Positions 55,938-64,000 of a DNA stretch of 64,000 nt are shown here, in pieces (the stretch's first letter is position 1; each line of letters begins with the position of its first letter). The stretch spans positions 558,001 through 622,000 of the forward strand of contig CAWCMS010000008.1 in the NCBI GenBank assembly GCA_963796675.1, given 5' to 3'. The notes beneath the pieces are model-generated. The model was not told where the DNA came from, searched no databases, and saw nothing but the letters and a program-made list of their open reading frames with translations. Source of the DNA: CAWCDJ01 sp963796675 (GTDB lineage: Bacteria > Acidobacteriota > Terriglobia > Bryobacterales > Bryobacteraceae). The position numbers and the translations under genes were made by a program.

Positions 55938-57005
55938 GTGGCCTTCAACCCATCCTGCGTTTCACGGATCATGGTGCGCGCCACCAACTGGCTGGGCGAC
56001 GCGGTAATGTCTCTCCCCGCCATCCGGGCCATTCGACAAGTCTTTCCGCGCGCACACCTGGCCGTCGTCGCGCGTCCCTGGGTCGCCGACCTCTACGCAC
56101 GCGAAACCTCGATCGATCGCGTCATTCCGTATACCGCGGAAAAAGGTCTGGCCGCCAAACGCCTGTTTGCCCGTCGACTGCGCGACGAGCGCTTTGACGC
56201 CGCGATTCTCCTGCAGAACGCCTTCGACGCCGCGCTGATGGCGTGGATGGCGCGAATCCCCGAGCGTATCGGCTACAACCGCGATGGGCGCGGCTTCCTG
56301 CTCACCCGCGCCATCGCAGTGCCGGAATCGGGCGAGACCCCGCGCCACGAACGCTTTTACTACCTGGAACTCCTGCGCCGCGCCGCTCTGATCGAGCAAT
56401 TTCCGTCATGCGACGCCATCCGACTCGAGGGCATCGAAGCTGCGCGCGAAGCGGGAAGTGCGCACCTGAGCGCCCTCGGCCTAGAAGGCGCGCCACTCGG
56501 CATCAGCCCCGGCGCGGCCTACGGCAACGCCAAGCGCTGGTTCCCGGAGCGGTTCGCCGAAACCGCCGCGCGATTCCCCGGGATGCCGGTGCTGCTCTTC
56601 GGATCGGCCTCGGAGCGTCCGCTGTGTGAAACGGTCGCCGCTCAACTCGTGAGCGCGGGCCTCAAGGTGCACAACCTGGCGGGCAAGACGACGCTCCGCG
56701 AATTCATCGAGATGGCGGCCGCATGCCGTCTGTTTCTGACGAACGACTCGGGATCGATGCATATCGCCTCCGCACTCGGCGTTCCGACGGTGGCGATTTT
56801 CGGCGCCACCGACGATACCACGACAGGCCCTACCGGTCCGCTGGCTCGCGTGGTGCGCCATGATCCTGAATGCAGCCCGTGCCTGCTGCGCGAATGCCCG
56901 ATCGATCACCGCTGCATGACTGCCGTTACCTCCGGCGACGTCTACGCGGCGGCATCTCTGCTATTGAGCTCCACTCCGCAATGGACACACGAAACAAAAT
57001 CCTGA
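55938..57005 (+). CDS. waaF: Family 9 glycosyltransferase, lipopolysaccharide heptosyltransferase II-like
   Basis: A 355-residue GT-B enzyme. The N-terminal domain has RATNWLGDAVMSLPAIRAIRQVFP and VIPYTAEKG; the C-terminal donor-binding domain has LGISPGAAYGNAKRWFPERFAE, LAGKTTLREFIEMAAACRLFLTNDSGSMHIASALGVPTVAIFGATD in pieces, and the Cys-rich end CSPCLLRECPIDHRCM. These are WaaF hallmarks: transfer of a heptose to the lipid A inner core. GTG 55938 or ATG 55971 could be the start. Its last 25 bases overlap the following nucleotidyltransferase-like gene, which relates to heptose activation. Confidence 0.88.
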   Translation: MAFNPSCVSRIMVRATNWLGDAVMSLPAIRAIRQVFPRAHLAVVARPWVADLYARETSIDRVIPYTAEKGLAAKRLFARRLRDERFDAAILLQNAFDAALMAWMARIPERIGYNRDGRGFLLTRAIAVPESGETPRHERFYYLELLRRAALIEQFPSCDAIRLEGIEAAREAGSAHLSALGLEGAPLGISPGAAYGNAKRWFPERFAETAARFPGMPVLLFGSASERPLCETVAAQLVSAGLKVHNLAGKTTLREFIEMAAACRLFLTNDSGSMHIASALGVPTVAIFGATDDTTTGPTGPLARVVRHDPECSPCLLRECPIDHRCMTAVTSGDVYAAASLLLSSTPQWTHETKS

Positions 57006-57316
57006 CCCTCGATGCCCTCCGACGGCTGGACCAGCCCCTGACCGTAGTGGCCACGTCGACCTCCGTGCTGCGCGCCGGATTCGTAAAAGATCTGGAAGGG
57101 TTACGCACCCCCGGCCATGCGCTGGTCGTCGCCCTGCTGCCCGCCGGGCCCGAATTGCTGCCGGTCCGCGCGCGCGCCGAAGTGATGGCCGGCCTGCGAG
57201 CCGTGGATTACGTGGTCATCGCGACGCCCGGCGATCTCGCGGACATCGAGGTCGTCAGCCTGGAATCTTCCGACCGCGCGCGCACCGCCGACCTGCTTCG
57301 GCGAGTCCGCGGGTAG
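56981..57316 (+). CDS. Degenerate RfaE/HldE C-terminal-like nucleotidyltransferase
   Basis: A 111-residue protein, ATG 56981 inside the waaF end. The pattern follows the cytidylyltransferase domain of HldE/RfaE: a NKILTLDALRRLD start, VLVVALLP-like strand (HALVVALLPAG), RAEVMAGLRAVDYVVIATPGD and a short C-terminus. The catalytic HxGH of the family (normally FDLLHAGHV) is replaced here by SVLRAGFVKDL, and ADP-heptose synthesis would therefore not be expected. The position next to waaF suggests a residual or regulatory role in heptose metabolism. Assignment is by pattern; it may instead be a diverged unrelated gene. Confidence 0.6.
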   Translation: MDTRNKILTLDALRRLDQPLTVVATSTSVLRAGFVKDLEGLRTPGHALVVALLPAGPELLPVRARAEVMAGLRAVDYVVIATPGDLADIEVVSLESSDRARTADLLRRVRG

Positions 57317-57321
57317 GCACC

Positions 57322-58203
57322 TTACAACACCACCAGTGGATGGTAGAGGTTCGGCAGCACGATTTCACCGATCGCCACCAGGTCGCCCTGCCGCGCGATC
57401 GCCTTCACGTACTTCGAGGCCGGCTGCGAGCGGAACGGCGATGCGGGAAAGTTTCGCCCGTTCCGGATCTGCGTCACCGTCAATTCGTCCACGAACACGC
57501 TCGGCATCGCGGCCAGCATCTTCGCCGGAGGCACCAGCGCATCGATCAGCCGCTCCTCCTTTGCCAGCCCCTCCAGCTGTTCGAGCGTCCGCGCCTGCTC
57601 GATCTCGAATTCGCCGCTCGCCGTGCGGCGCAGCTCCGTCAAGTGCGCGCCGCAACCGAGCGCCTGCCCGGCATCGTGCGCAATCGAGCGCATATACGTG
57701 CCGCCCGAACAGTGTACCCGCAGCCGCACATCGGCGCCTTCGATCTCGAGGATCGTCAGCTCGTAGACATGCACCTTCACCGGCTCGAGTTCCACCGCTA
57801 TCGATTGCCGGGCCAGTTCGTACGCTCTGCGTCCGTCCACCTTCTTCGCCGAAACCGGCGGCGGCGTTTGCAGAAACTCGCCCCGGTACCGCTCCAGCAC
57901 GGCCTCGATCGTGTCGCGGTCCACGACCATCTCGGTCTTTTCGCCGATCATCGTGCCGGCGCGGTCGTAGGTATCGGTGGCCCAGCCGAAACGCACCACG
58001 CCTTCATAAATCTTGTCGCTGCGGGTGTAAAACTGAGCCAACCGCGTGGCCCGGCCGATCACCAGCGGTAACACGCCGGTGGCGATGGGATCGAGCGTTC
58101 CCAGGTGCCCTACCCTCTTGGTATTGGCGATGCGGCGCATCTTGGCCACCACATCGTGCGAGGTCCAGCCTTCCGGCTTATCGACTACGATTACTCCGTC
58201 CAA
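57322..58203 (-). CDS. truB: tRNA pseudouridine-55 synthase
   Basis: A 293-residue enzyme. The catalytic aspartate is D38 in HLGTLDPIATGVLPL; other blocks are DKPEGWTSHDVVAKMRR, YEGVVRFGWATDTYDRAG, PPPVSAKKVDGRRAYELAR and CSGGTYMRSIAHDAGQALGCGAHLTELRRT in pieces. A C-terminal PUA-like part is present. It makes pseudouridine 55 in tRNA. It overlaps the upstream methyltransferase end by 26 bases and is the last gene of a minus-strand run. It converges with the HldE-like gene. Confidence 0.95.
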   Translation of the reverse strand: MDGVIVVDKPEGWTSHDVVAKMRRIANTKRVGHLGTLDPIATGVLPLVIGRATRLAQFYTRSDKIYEGVVRFGWATDTYDRAGTMIGEKTEMVVDRDTIEAVLERYRGEFLQTPPPVSAKKVDGRRAYELARQSIAVELEPVKVHVYELTILEIEGADVRLRVHCSGGTYMRSIAHDAGQALGCGAHLTELRRTASGEFEIEQARTLEQLEGLAKEERLIDALVPPAKMLAAMPSVFVDELTVTQIRNGRNFPASPFRSQPASKYVKAIARQGDLVAIGEIVLPNLYHPLVVL

Positions 58204-58909
58204 TCTGTGTGGTTCGCTTTCTAGCCGTGCAGAGGTATCCGAGTGTGAAATTCCGATCCCGGTCGAGAAAATCCAGCCACGGCAGGATCAGCGCGGGTGG
58301 AACCAGCAGCATCGCGGCCGGCACGAAACCAAGCCAGCGCACGCCGCCAGTAAAGAATTGTAACCCGTTCAGCAGGCGTCTTGCGAGCAGCCGGAAATAG
58401 CCACCGGCCGCACGCAGATCGACCAGTTCGTAGCCGCTCTTTTCGAGCAGGTAAGCCAGGCCGTAGCGCGTGTAGCGGAAGTAGTCGTGGGGCGCCTGGT
58501 GCACCTCCCACTCATGCGGCGCGGCCACCAGCAGCAGGCCTCCCGGACGCAGCGTCCGCGCGATCTCCGCCAGCGCGCAGCCTGGCTCGCGCAAATGCTC
58601 GATCGTGACAATGTGCAGCGCCGCATCGAAGGTACCCTCGCGGAACGGCAGCGCGGCCAGATCGGCCACCGCGTCGAGGCGGCTGTAGTCCCAGAGAAGA
58701 TCGCCCACCGCCAGATCCACACCGCAGTAGCGATGCCGCTCGAAATAGCGCGCGTACCGGCCTTCGCCCGAGCCCGCGTCGAGCACCCGCGCGCCTTCGG
58801 GAAGACGCGCCGCGTACGACGCCACCGCCTCTTCAATCATCCACTCGAAGTGCAGCACGTGCCGCCGCAGCGGACGCGGCAGGCGGTACGCGAGCCCGGT
58901 ATACTTCAT
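58178..58909 (-). CDS. Class I SAM-dependent methyltransferase
   Basis: A 243-residue methyltransferase from ATG 58909. Motif I is RVLDAGSGEGRYARYFE, then CGVDLAVGDLLWDYS, FDAALHIVTIEHLREP and LRPGGLLLVAAPHEWEVHQAPHDYFRYTRYG, in pieces; the last block is typical of methyltransferases in polysaccharide clusters. The C-terminus has a hydrophobic hairpin (GFVPAAMLLVPPALILPWLDF). It overlaps the preceding methyltransferase by ATGA and truB by 26 bases. Substrate probably a lipid-linked or surface sugar. Confidence 0.85.
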   Translation of the reverse strand: MKYTGLAYRLPRPLRRHVLHFEWMIEEAVASYAARLPEGARVLDAGSGEGRYARYFERHRYCGVDLAVGDLLWDYSRLDAVADLAALPFREGTFDAALHIVTIEHLREPGCALAEIARTLRPGGLLLVAAPHEWEVHQAPHDYFRYTRYGLAYLLEKSGYELVDLRAAGGYFRLLARRLLNGLQFFTGGVRWLGFVPAAMLLVPPALILPWLDFLDRDRNFTLGYLCTARKRTTQIGRSNRSR

Positions 58910-59850
58910 CGCGGCCGCGCCTCGATCATGACGGTGGAACCGGCGCGGCAGGCCGCTTCGAGCGCGGTCACCGGCAGTGAGGCAGCCACCAGCGCGAGAT
59001 ACACCAGGTCTTTGGCGAGCCGCGCGCCCGGAGTCTCGGCCACACCGCGGACGCGCCGCGCCATGGGGTCGAGCGAGGGCGCCAGGCTGCTCGCGAGGCC
59101 CGCCGGGTTGTCGCGCAGCGAGAAATATTTGCGCCGCAGCACTTCGAACCCGCTGGAGACCAGCAGCATTTCGAGATCGCGGTCGCGATAGTCGAACAGG
59201 TGGCGCGGCACGTCCACCCCGTTCCACGATCTGCCCAGCACGCGGAACTGCCAGCAGGCCGCGTTCGGCACCTGGACCACCAGCCGCCCGCCGGGCGCCA
59301 GCAGCCGGTGAGCGGCAAGAAGATAGGCTCGCGGATCGTAGAGATGCTCCACCACATGGAACATCGTCAGCCCGGCTACCGTGCCCGCGCGAAACGGCGC
59401 CTGTTCGAGCATGGCGCAGACCGCCGGCACCTGCTGCCGCCGCCACGCAATGCCCGCCGCCTCCCGCGAAAAGTCGAGCCCCAGCACCGGGAAGCCGCGC
59501 TCCCGCATCATCCCCAGAAACAGGCCTCCTCCGCATCCCACATCGAGCAGCGGCCCCGGGACGCGCGACTCGCGCAGCGCCCGCGCCACGAAGTTCACGT
59601 GGTCGCGCAGCACCAGCCGCCGGTAGGCTTCTTCCATTCGGCTCGCGGCGCTCTCGTCCGGCGCGAACCAGTAATGCTCGGGATAGTAGCGGCGCAGTTC
59701 TTCCGGGTCGGGGTGCGGATCGAGCCGCACTAGCCCGCACTTGACGCAGCGCACTACGTCGAACTCGCGTTTCGTGGTGTGGTACAGCCGGTCGGACGCG
59801 CGGAACAGCCGCGCATACTGCGGCGAGCCGCAAAGCAGGCAACCGCTCAT
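58906..59850 (-). CDS. Class I SAM methyltransferase with N-terminal zinc ribbon
   Basis: A 314-residue protein. The N-terminal zinc-ribbon uses CLLCGS (C4, C7) and CVKCGLVRLDPHP, as in methyltransferases of the sugar C-methyltransferase type; then YYPEHYWF, motif I LLDVGCGGGLFLGM (about 100-113), FPVLGLDFSREAAG, FHVVEHLYDPRAYL and LLAPGGRLVVQVPN. It is joined by ATGA overlaps both to the GT2 gene upstream and to the next methyltransferase, giving a translationally coupled block. Probably modifies a nucleotide-sugar or glycan. Confidence 0.87.
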   Translation of the reverse strand: MSGCLLCGSPQYARLFRASDRLYHTTKREFDVVRCVKCGLVRLDPHPDPEELRRYYPEHYWFAPDESAASRMEEAYRRLVLRDHVNFVARALRESRVPGPLLDVGCGGGLFLGMMRERGFPVLGLDFSREAAGIAWRRQQVPAVCAMLEQAPFRAGTVAGLTMFHVVEHLYDPRAYLLAAHRLLAPGGRLVVQVPNAACWQFRVLGRSWNGVDVPRHLFDYRDRDLEMLLVSSGFEVLRRKYFSLRDNPAGLASSLAPSLDPMARRVRGVAETPGARLAKDLVYLALVAASLPVTALEAACRAGSTVMIEARPR

Positions 59851-60846
59851 GCCACCTCCCGCAGCGGGAGCCGGTAGGTCCAGATCAACCGCCGCACTTC
59901 CCTGGGCGAAAGCCGCCGCAGCTTCCGCAGCCCGCCACGTTTGCGCAGCGTTTGAGGAGCCATCCGCAGCGCGCTCCAGTCGCCCCGCAGCAGCGCCCCG
60001 GCCATCGCAAGTTTACCGCCGATGCCGGGAAAATGCGCGGTGTCGCCCGCATTGCGGCCCGCCGCCGCCATTCCTGCCATCAGGCGCGCGGCGAAGAAGA
60101 CCGGATTGAGACACAGCAGGCTCCACGGAAACAGTTTCAATGCCAGCAGCACGCGATTGCGCTCGATCAGCAGCAGCCGTTCGGCCGAGCCCTTCCCCAT
60201 GGTCGAACTGCGATGGTGCCGCACCACCGCGCGCGGCGTGTAGATGCAGCGCCAGCCCGCAATGCGCGCCCGCAGCCCGAGTTCGGCATCGTCGCCATAC
60301 GCAAAAAAATCTTCGTCGAACCCGCCGATTTCATCCAGCATTCGCTTTCGGTACATCGCGGCGCAACCGTCCGGCCATAGAGCTTCCTCTTCGCGATCGA
60401 ACTGCCCCACGTCTTTTGCGCCGGACCCGCGCCCGCGATTCTGCCCATCCGGAAAAATCAGGTGCGCCGCCTTATCGATCCGCGAGGGATCCTCCCAGAC
60501 CAGCACTTTGCTCGCCGCCATCCCGACATCGGGGCGCCAGGGTGCAAGCCTGCAGCAGCGCCGCGAGCCAGCCAGGCTCGGCCTCCGCGTCGTTATTGAG
60601 CAGGGCGACGAATTCGCCGCGCGCCACCGCGATGCCCTGATTATTGGCGGCGCAAAAGCCGCGATTTTCCCCGTTCCGGATCACCACGGCGCCGAACTCC
60701 CGCTCCGCAAGGTCGGCCGAACCGTCCGCCGAACCGTTATCCACAACGATGGTTTCGAACTCCACGTCCGTCTGGCGTCCGAGCGAGTCGAGACAGGCGC
60801 GTAGAAGGTTCTTTCGGTTCCAATTCACGATTACGACGGAGATCAA
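59847..60846 (-). CDS. Family 2 glycosyltransferase (rhamnosyltransferase type), frameshifted
   Basis: The N-terminal part (from 60846) has the GT-A start ISVVIVNWNRKNLLRACLDSL, VVDNGSADGS, GFCAANNQGI and the DXD-like LLNNDAEAEPGWL. Near base 60535 the frame changes; the rest reads DVGMAASKVLVWEDPSRID, ALWPDGCAAMYRKRMLDEIGGFDEDFFAYGDDAELGLRARIAGW and RAVVRHHRSSTMGKGS, in pieces, the standard C-terminal half of such enzymes. About 333 residues after repair. It begins a minus-strand block with the two methyltransferases. The gene is plausible as a surface-glycan transferase; the shift is likely an error. Confidence 0.8.
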
Positions 60847-60975
60847 CCGAATATGCTAGCAGGCCGGGCCGGTCCCTGCCCGTTCCGGTACCTTTTGCAC
60901 ACTCCGCGGTAGTCCCACGTAGAATTAAAATACCCCGTAGTAAGATAGGTTTAGGGGCAAGGCAAGACCAATTGT

Positions 60976-61971
60976 ATGACTTCCATCGGCGAGACTCTGC
61001 GTCAGGAGCGCCTGAGGCGGGACCTCGAACTCGAACAGATCTCGCGCGAGCTGAAGATCTCGTCGCGCTTCCTCGAAGCGATCGAAGGCGAACAGTTCGA
61101 AAAGCTGCCTGGCGGTGTCTTTGCCAAGAGCTTTGTCCGGCAATACGCGCGCTACCTCGGGTTGGATGACGACGAGTATGCCGCCGCGATGCAGCAGGCG
61201 GTCGAACCGGCCATTCCCGTCGCGCAGGTAGACGTCCCCTCGGTTCCTCCACTAGATATCTCACTGCCGCGCGTGGAAGAGTGGCAGAGCGTTTCCGGAC
61301 GACGATTCAATTGGTCCTCTTCCCTGCCCGCGCTCGCCCTGGTGGTGATTGCGATGCTGGTCTGCTCCGGTGTTTACACCTGGTGGCAGCGCAGCCGGCA
61401 CACCGCACAGGTGCGCGACAGCCGGCCGCAGGCGGTACAAACCGCTCGCGCGTCGCAGCCGCAGCCGCAGCAACAGGTCCAGACGCCACCCGCTCAGGCG
61501 CCGGCACAAACTCCGCCGGCACAGCCGGAAGCGCAGCAGCAGGCGGCAACTGCGAAACCCGAGCCCGCGCCACCCGCCACGCCCGCGCAGACTCAGGCCC
61601 CTACGACGCCGGATAATTCGGCGGCCCGCCCGGCTGCTCCCGAGACGGCCCCTCCCGCGGCGACTGTCGATTCGGTTTCGGGCGCAACCGTGAAGGTGGA
61701 AATCACCGCCACCGAACCGGTCTGGGTTTCGGCGAAGTCCGATGGCAAATATCAGTTTTCGGGAACGATCGATGCCAATCAGACCCGTACGATCGAGGCG
61801 AAGGGTGCAGTCACGCTGCGATTGGGAAATGCGGGCGGGGCGAACATTACGCTGAACGGCAAGCCGGTCGGGCCGGTGGGCCCTAAAGGGCAGGTGCGGA
61901 CCGTTCAGTTCACTTCAGGCGGCTTCCAGATCGTCGCGGCCCCCAAACCCTCGCTGCCCGACCCGCTGTGA
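60976..61971 (+). CDS. RodZ-like helix-turn-helix membrane protein
   Basis: A 331-residue protein. Residues 1-85 are a RodZ-type HTH_25 domain (GETLRQERLRRDLELEQISRELKIS, PGGVFAKSFVRQYARYLGLD), about 112-135 a single transmembrane helix (LPALALVVIAMLVCSGVYTWW), about 145-225 a Pro/Gln/Ala-rich linker, and the last 100 residues a DUF4115 beta domain (VKVEITATEPVWVSAKSDGK...). RodZ links MreB filaments to the elongation machinery and sets cell shape. Its last 67 bases overlap the convergent pgsA end. Confidence 0.87.
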   Translation: MTSIGETLRQERLRRDLELEQISRELKISSRFLEAIEGEQFEKLPGGVFAKSFVRQYARYLGLDDDEYAAAMQQAVEPAIPVAQVDVPSVPPLDISLPRVEEWQSVSGRRFNWSSSLPALALVVIAMLVCSGVYTWWQRSRHTAQVRDSRPQAVQTARASQPQPQQQVQTPPAQAPAQTPPAQPEAQQQAATAKPEPAPPATPAQTQAPTTPDNSAARPAAPETAPPAATVDSVSGATVKVEITATEPVWVSAKSDGKYQFSGTIDANQTRTIEAKGAVTLRLGNAGGANITLNGKPVGPVGPKGQVRTVQFTSGGFQIVAAPKPSLPDPL

Positions 61972-62594
61972 TGCATTGCCTCTCTCTGCCGTCTCCGCTC
62001 TAGCGCCAAAAGTTCCCTCCGGCGCCGCTTCTTGATGCGCTCGTCCACTTTCCGCCAGAACTTCAGGAAGTAACTGATCGCGGAAATGATTGCGAAGAAC
62101 ATCACAACCCACATCAATAGGAGTCCGGGAGTGCGTAGCGCCTCATGCCGGACGCTGAGCAGCATGCAGGAAATTGCTACCACCTGCGCAAACATCTTGG
62201 TCTTGCCGAGGTCGCTGGCCTTGATGGTGTAGCCTTCGGCCGCCGCGATGCTGCGCAGGCCGCTGACCGCAAACTCCCGGCCGATGATCAGGATGGCCAT
62301 CCAGCCGGGCAGGACGCGCACCTGCACGAGTGAAATTAAGGCCGCCGAAATCAATAATTTATCGGCAATCGGATCGAGCAGCGTGCCAATCGTGGTCACC
62401 TGTTTCCAGCGGCGCGCCAGGTACCCGTCCAGCAGATCGGTCCCGGCGGCGGTCAGAAAAATACCGAGCGCCAGCCACTCATTGGAAACCACGACCGAGC
62501 CTGCTGCAAACCCGACTTTCTCCTCCACCAGAACCGCAACCAGCAGCGGTACAAAAAATATACGGAGAATCGTCAACGAATTCGGAAGATTCAT
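61905..62594 (-). CDS. pgsA: CDP-diacylglycerol-glycerol-3-phosphate 3-phosphatidyltransferase
   Basis: A 229-residue integral membrane enzyme from ATG 62594 (MNLPNSLTILRIFFVPLLVAVL). The CDP-alcohol phosphotransferase signature D-x2-D-G-x2-A-R-x8-G-x3-D-x3-D appears as DLLDGYLARRW...GTLLDPIADK. It makes phosphatidylglycerophosphate for anionic phospholipids. The C-terminal 40 residues after the last helix are basic and low-complexity (RIKKRRRRELLALERRRQRE) and overlap the RodZ-like gene. Convergent orientation. Confidence 0.93.
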   Translation of the reverse strand: MNLPNSLTILRIFFVPLLVAVLVEEKVGFAAGSVVVSNEWLALGIFLTAAGTDLLDGYLARRWKQVTTIGTLLDPIADKLLISAALISLVQVRVLPGWMAILIIGREFAVSGLRSIAAAEGYTIKASDLGKTKMFAQVVAISCMLLSVRHEALRTPGLLLMWVVMFFAIISAISYFLKFWRKVDERIKKRRRRELLALERRRQREAMHHSGSGSEGLGAATIWKPPEVN

Positions 62595-62701
62595 CGCCTG
62601 ACCCAACTATAATTCGGGCCACCTCCCTTGAACAACCCCGGAGGTGCCCAAAGGCTTAACGATTCGGTACTACCCCGGCATTCTATACTTGAGTTTTCGC
62701 C

Positions 62702-63877
62702 ATGCTCTCCCGTCGTCATTTCTTTTTGGGCAGCCTTGCTGCAACCGCCTTTGCCGCCAAGAAGCCCGCCGCCGAGCGCCCGAGTGTCCTGCTTCTCACG
62801 GTGGACGATCTTCCTGCGTGGGTCCTCGGCAGTTATGGAAACAAGGAGGTAAAGACCCCCAACCTCGACCGCCTGGCTCTCATGGGAGTCCGCTTCGAGC
62901 GACACACGGTCTGCTCGCCGGCGCCCGTGCCCGGCCTCGCGACGATGCTGACCGGTCTGACGCCCATGCAGCTGACTGGCGGCGAATCCATCCCGCCCTC
63001 GGCCGCAACCCTCGACCGGCTGCTGGCCGGCGCCGGATATACCACCCGGACAGCCGACCCCGCGGCGGCCGTCACATTTCTCGGCGGGCAAACCGCCGCG
63101 AAGCCGTTCTTCCTGCGCGTCCACTTCTCCAGCCTCCAGCCGCCGTACGCTAACGTGCCACAAAAGTATCTGGACCTGTACGCTACTGCGAGCCTCGATA
63201 GTTTCGGCCGTGAGCCCGCCTCGCCGCACGCCGCCCTGGGGAAAGAGATGCTGGCGAATCGGCTCGCCAACCAGCGCAAGGCAGCCGCCGCAATCACGGC
63301 GCTCGACAACCAGGTGCAGCAGGTCTACTCGCAAGTGGCCGCGCACCGTCTCACCGACAAGACGCTGGTGATTCTGACCTCTACCTGCGGAGCCCTGCTG
63401 GGCCGCCACGGCCTGTGGGATGCAGGCGAAGCCTCCACGCCCGTGAACATGTACCGCGAAGCGGTGGAGACGCCGCTAATCTGGGTGTGGCCGGGCCAGA
63501 TCCCGCCCCAGATCTCCCGTCCCGAACTGGTCAACAGCTACGATCTGCTGCCCTCGCTGTGCGAGGTCGTGTCGATCCCGCCGCCCTCGGCAAATTTGTG
63601 CGGCCGGAGTTACGCCTTGCTGGCCACCGGAAAGCCGTTGCCAAAAAAGCAGCCCTGGCCCACCACAACCTTCAGCCGGCTGCACGAAACCGCAATGGCG
63701 CGCATCGAACGGTACAAAACTGTCGTCAGGGATCAGGGAAAAGGGGAGGGAGAACTTTACGACCTGCAGGCGGACCCGGGAGAATCAGTCAACCAGTTCG
63801 AAAACCCGCAGTTTCTAACCATTCGCAATCAGTTGGCGGCAGATCTGGCGGCGTGGCAGCGCCGCTATTCGTCCTGA
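62702..63877 (+). CDS. Sulfatase-family protein with altered active-site motif
   Basis: A 391-residue protein with a possible twin-arginine signal (SRRHFFLGSLAATAFA). The alkaline-phosphatase-like fold shows the metal-binding DD in LLTVDDLPAWVLGSYGN, TPNLDRLALMGVRFERH and the C-terminal LYDLQADPGESVNQ. The sulfatase signature C-x-P-S/A-R reads CSPAP (C71): the arginine that supports formylglycine formation and function is absent. Middle strands are shortened (ITALDNQVQQVYSQVAAHRLTDKTLVILTSTCGALLGRHG in pieces). It may act on another ester or be inactive. A hairpin follows the stop. Confidence 0.78.
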   Translation: MLSRRHFFLGSLAATAFAAKKPAAERPSVLLLTVDDLPAWVLGSYGNKEVKTPNLDRLALMGVRFERHTVCSPAPVPGLATMLTGLTPMQLTGGESIPPSAATLDRLLAGAGYTTRTADPAAAVTFLGGQTAAKPFFLRVHFSSLQPPYANVPQKYLDLYATASLDSFGREPASPHAALGKEMLANRLANQRKAAAAITALDNQVQQVYSQVAAHRLTDKTLVILTSTCGALLGRHGLWDAGEASTPVNMYREAVETPLIWVWPGQIPPQISRPELVNSYDLLPSLCEVVSIPPPSANLCGRSYALLATGKPLPKKQPWPTTTFSRLHETAMARIERYKTVVRDQGKGEGELYDLQADPGESVNQFENPQFLTIRNQLAADLAAWQRRYSS

Positions 63878-63885
63878 GCGGAGCC

Positions 63886-63913
63886 GGCCCGGGAGTTTTT
63901 GGAATCCCGGGCC
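63886..63913. terminator. Hairpin between convergent genes
   Basis: Nine-base arms GGCCCGGGA and TCCCGGGCC enclose a loop containing GTTTTTGG. It lies nine bases after the sulfatase-like stop and nine before the end of the minus-strand fragment. The T-rich loop and convergent setting suggest a shared terminator, though no T-run follows the arms. Confidence 0.55.
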
Positions 63914-63921
63914 CCTTCCGG

Positions 63922-64000
63922 CTACTTCTTGCACTTGGCCAACGAGTGGTCGTTCGCCTGGTAACACTTACCGGTTGCGTTCAGGTTCTTCGCCATGTTC
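63922..64000 (-). CDS. Small secreted-type protein, 3' part only
   Basis: Reading the minus strand from the window edge gives an open frame of 25 codons ending in TAG at 63922-63924. The peptide is AKNLNATGKCYQAND with two cysteines 12 residues apart, ending CKK. It converges with the sulfatase-like gene across a hairpin, consistent with a real gene end. The start lies beyond the window. Function unknown. Confidence 0.4.
   Translation of the reverse strand, partial: NMAKNLNATGKCYQANDHSLAKCKK

Overview
The window looks like a chromosomal segment of a GC-rich acidobacterium, most probably Bryobacterales/Solibacter-like. The basis is inference: a duplicated orphan permease (ADOP) of the kind expanded in Acidobacteria, secreted Asp-box (BNR) proteins, a linked dnaG-rpoD pair, the rplM-rpsI-rpsB-tsf-pyrH-frr-thrB order, and protein wording typical of that group. 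There are no rRNA or tRNA genes, insertion sequences or CRISPR arrays that I can see.

Layout. 0-9 kb: a partial gene, a LytS-type sensor kinase with a methyltransferase, ribA, a lytic transglycosylase, an ADOP permease, a phosphoesterase and a MlaF-like ATPase; nearly all of these are broken by apparent single-base frameshifts. 9.7-15.9 kb: stand-alone LigD-type polymerase, acetyltransferase, large Asp-box protein, a threonine-dehydratase-like enzyme and a BON protein. 16-20 kb: a stress-flavoured stretch (sigma-54 activator ATPase, UBP zinc finger, HdeD, baeRF3-like protein, aquaporin). 20-29 kb: rpiB, rpoD, dnaG, a GT-C-like membrane protein, tatA, an HU protein, and recA followed directly by a short RecA paralogue. 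29-41 kb: secreted proteins and a surface-polysaccharide region with a reduced Wzt-like ATPase, methyltransferases, a beta-helix protein, two paralogous GT-C-like membrane proteins, a GT2 and a family 1 glycosidase. 41-42.6 kb: a PpiC-type isomerase and a BON protein.

42.6-47.7 kb holds the most notable locus: a compact type III-A-like CRISPR interference operon, cas10-csm2-csm3-csm4-csm5. Cas10 keeps the GGDD cyclase motif but has no HD nuclease domain and no zinc-finger cysteines, Csm2 carries an Arg/Gly-rich tail, and Csm4 has a long Pro/Ala linker. There is no cas6, cas1, cas2, CARF effector or repeat array in the window, and the operon sits tightly between housekeeping genes.

47.7-55.9 kb: the translation cluster (thrB, frr, pyrH, tsf, rpsB, rpsI, rplM) and uvrB on the minus strand, with apparent frameshifts in tsf, rpsB and rpsI. 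Because these genes are essential, sequencing or assembly indels are the likeliest explanation there and probably in the first 9 kb too. 55.9-64 kb: a waaF-like heptosyltransferase with an apparently dead nucleotidyltransferase-like partner, truB, two methyltransferases and a GT2 in an overlapping run, a RodZ-like protein, pgsA, a sulfatase-like protein and the end of a small minus-strand gene cut by the window edge.
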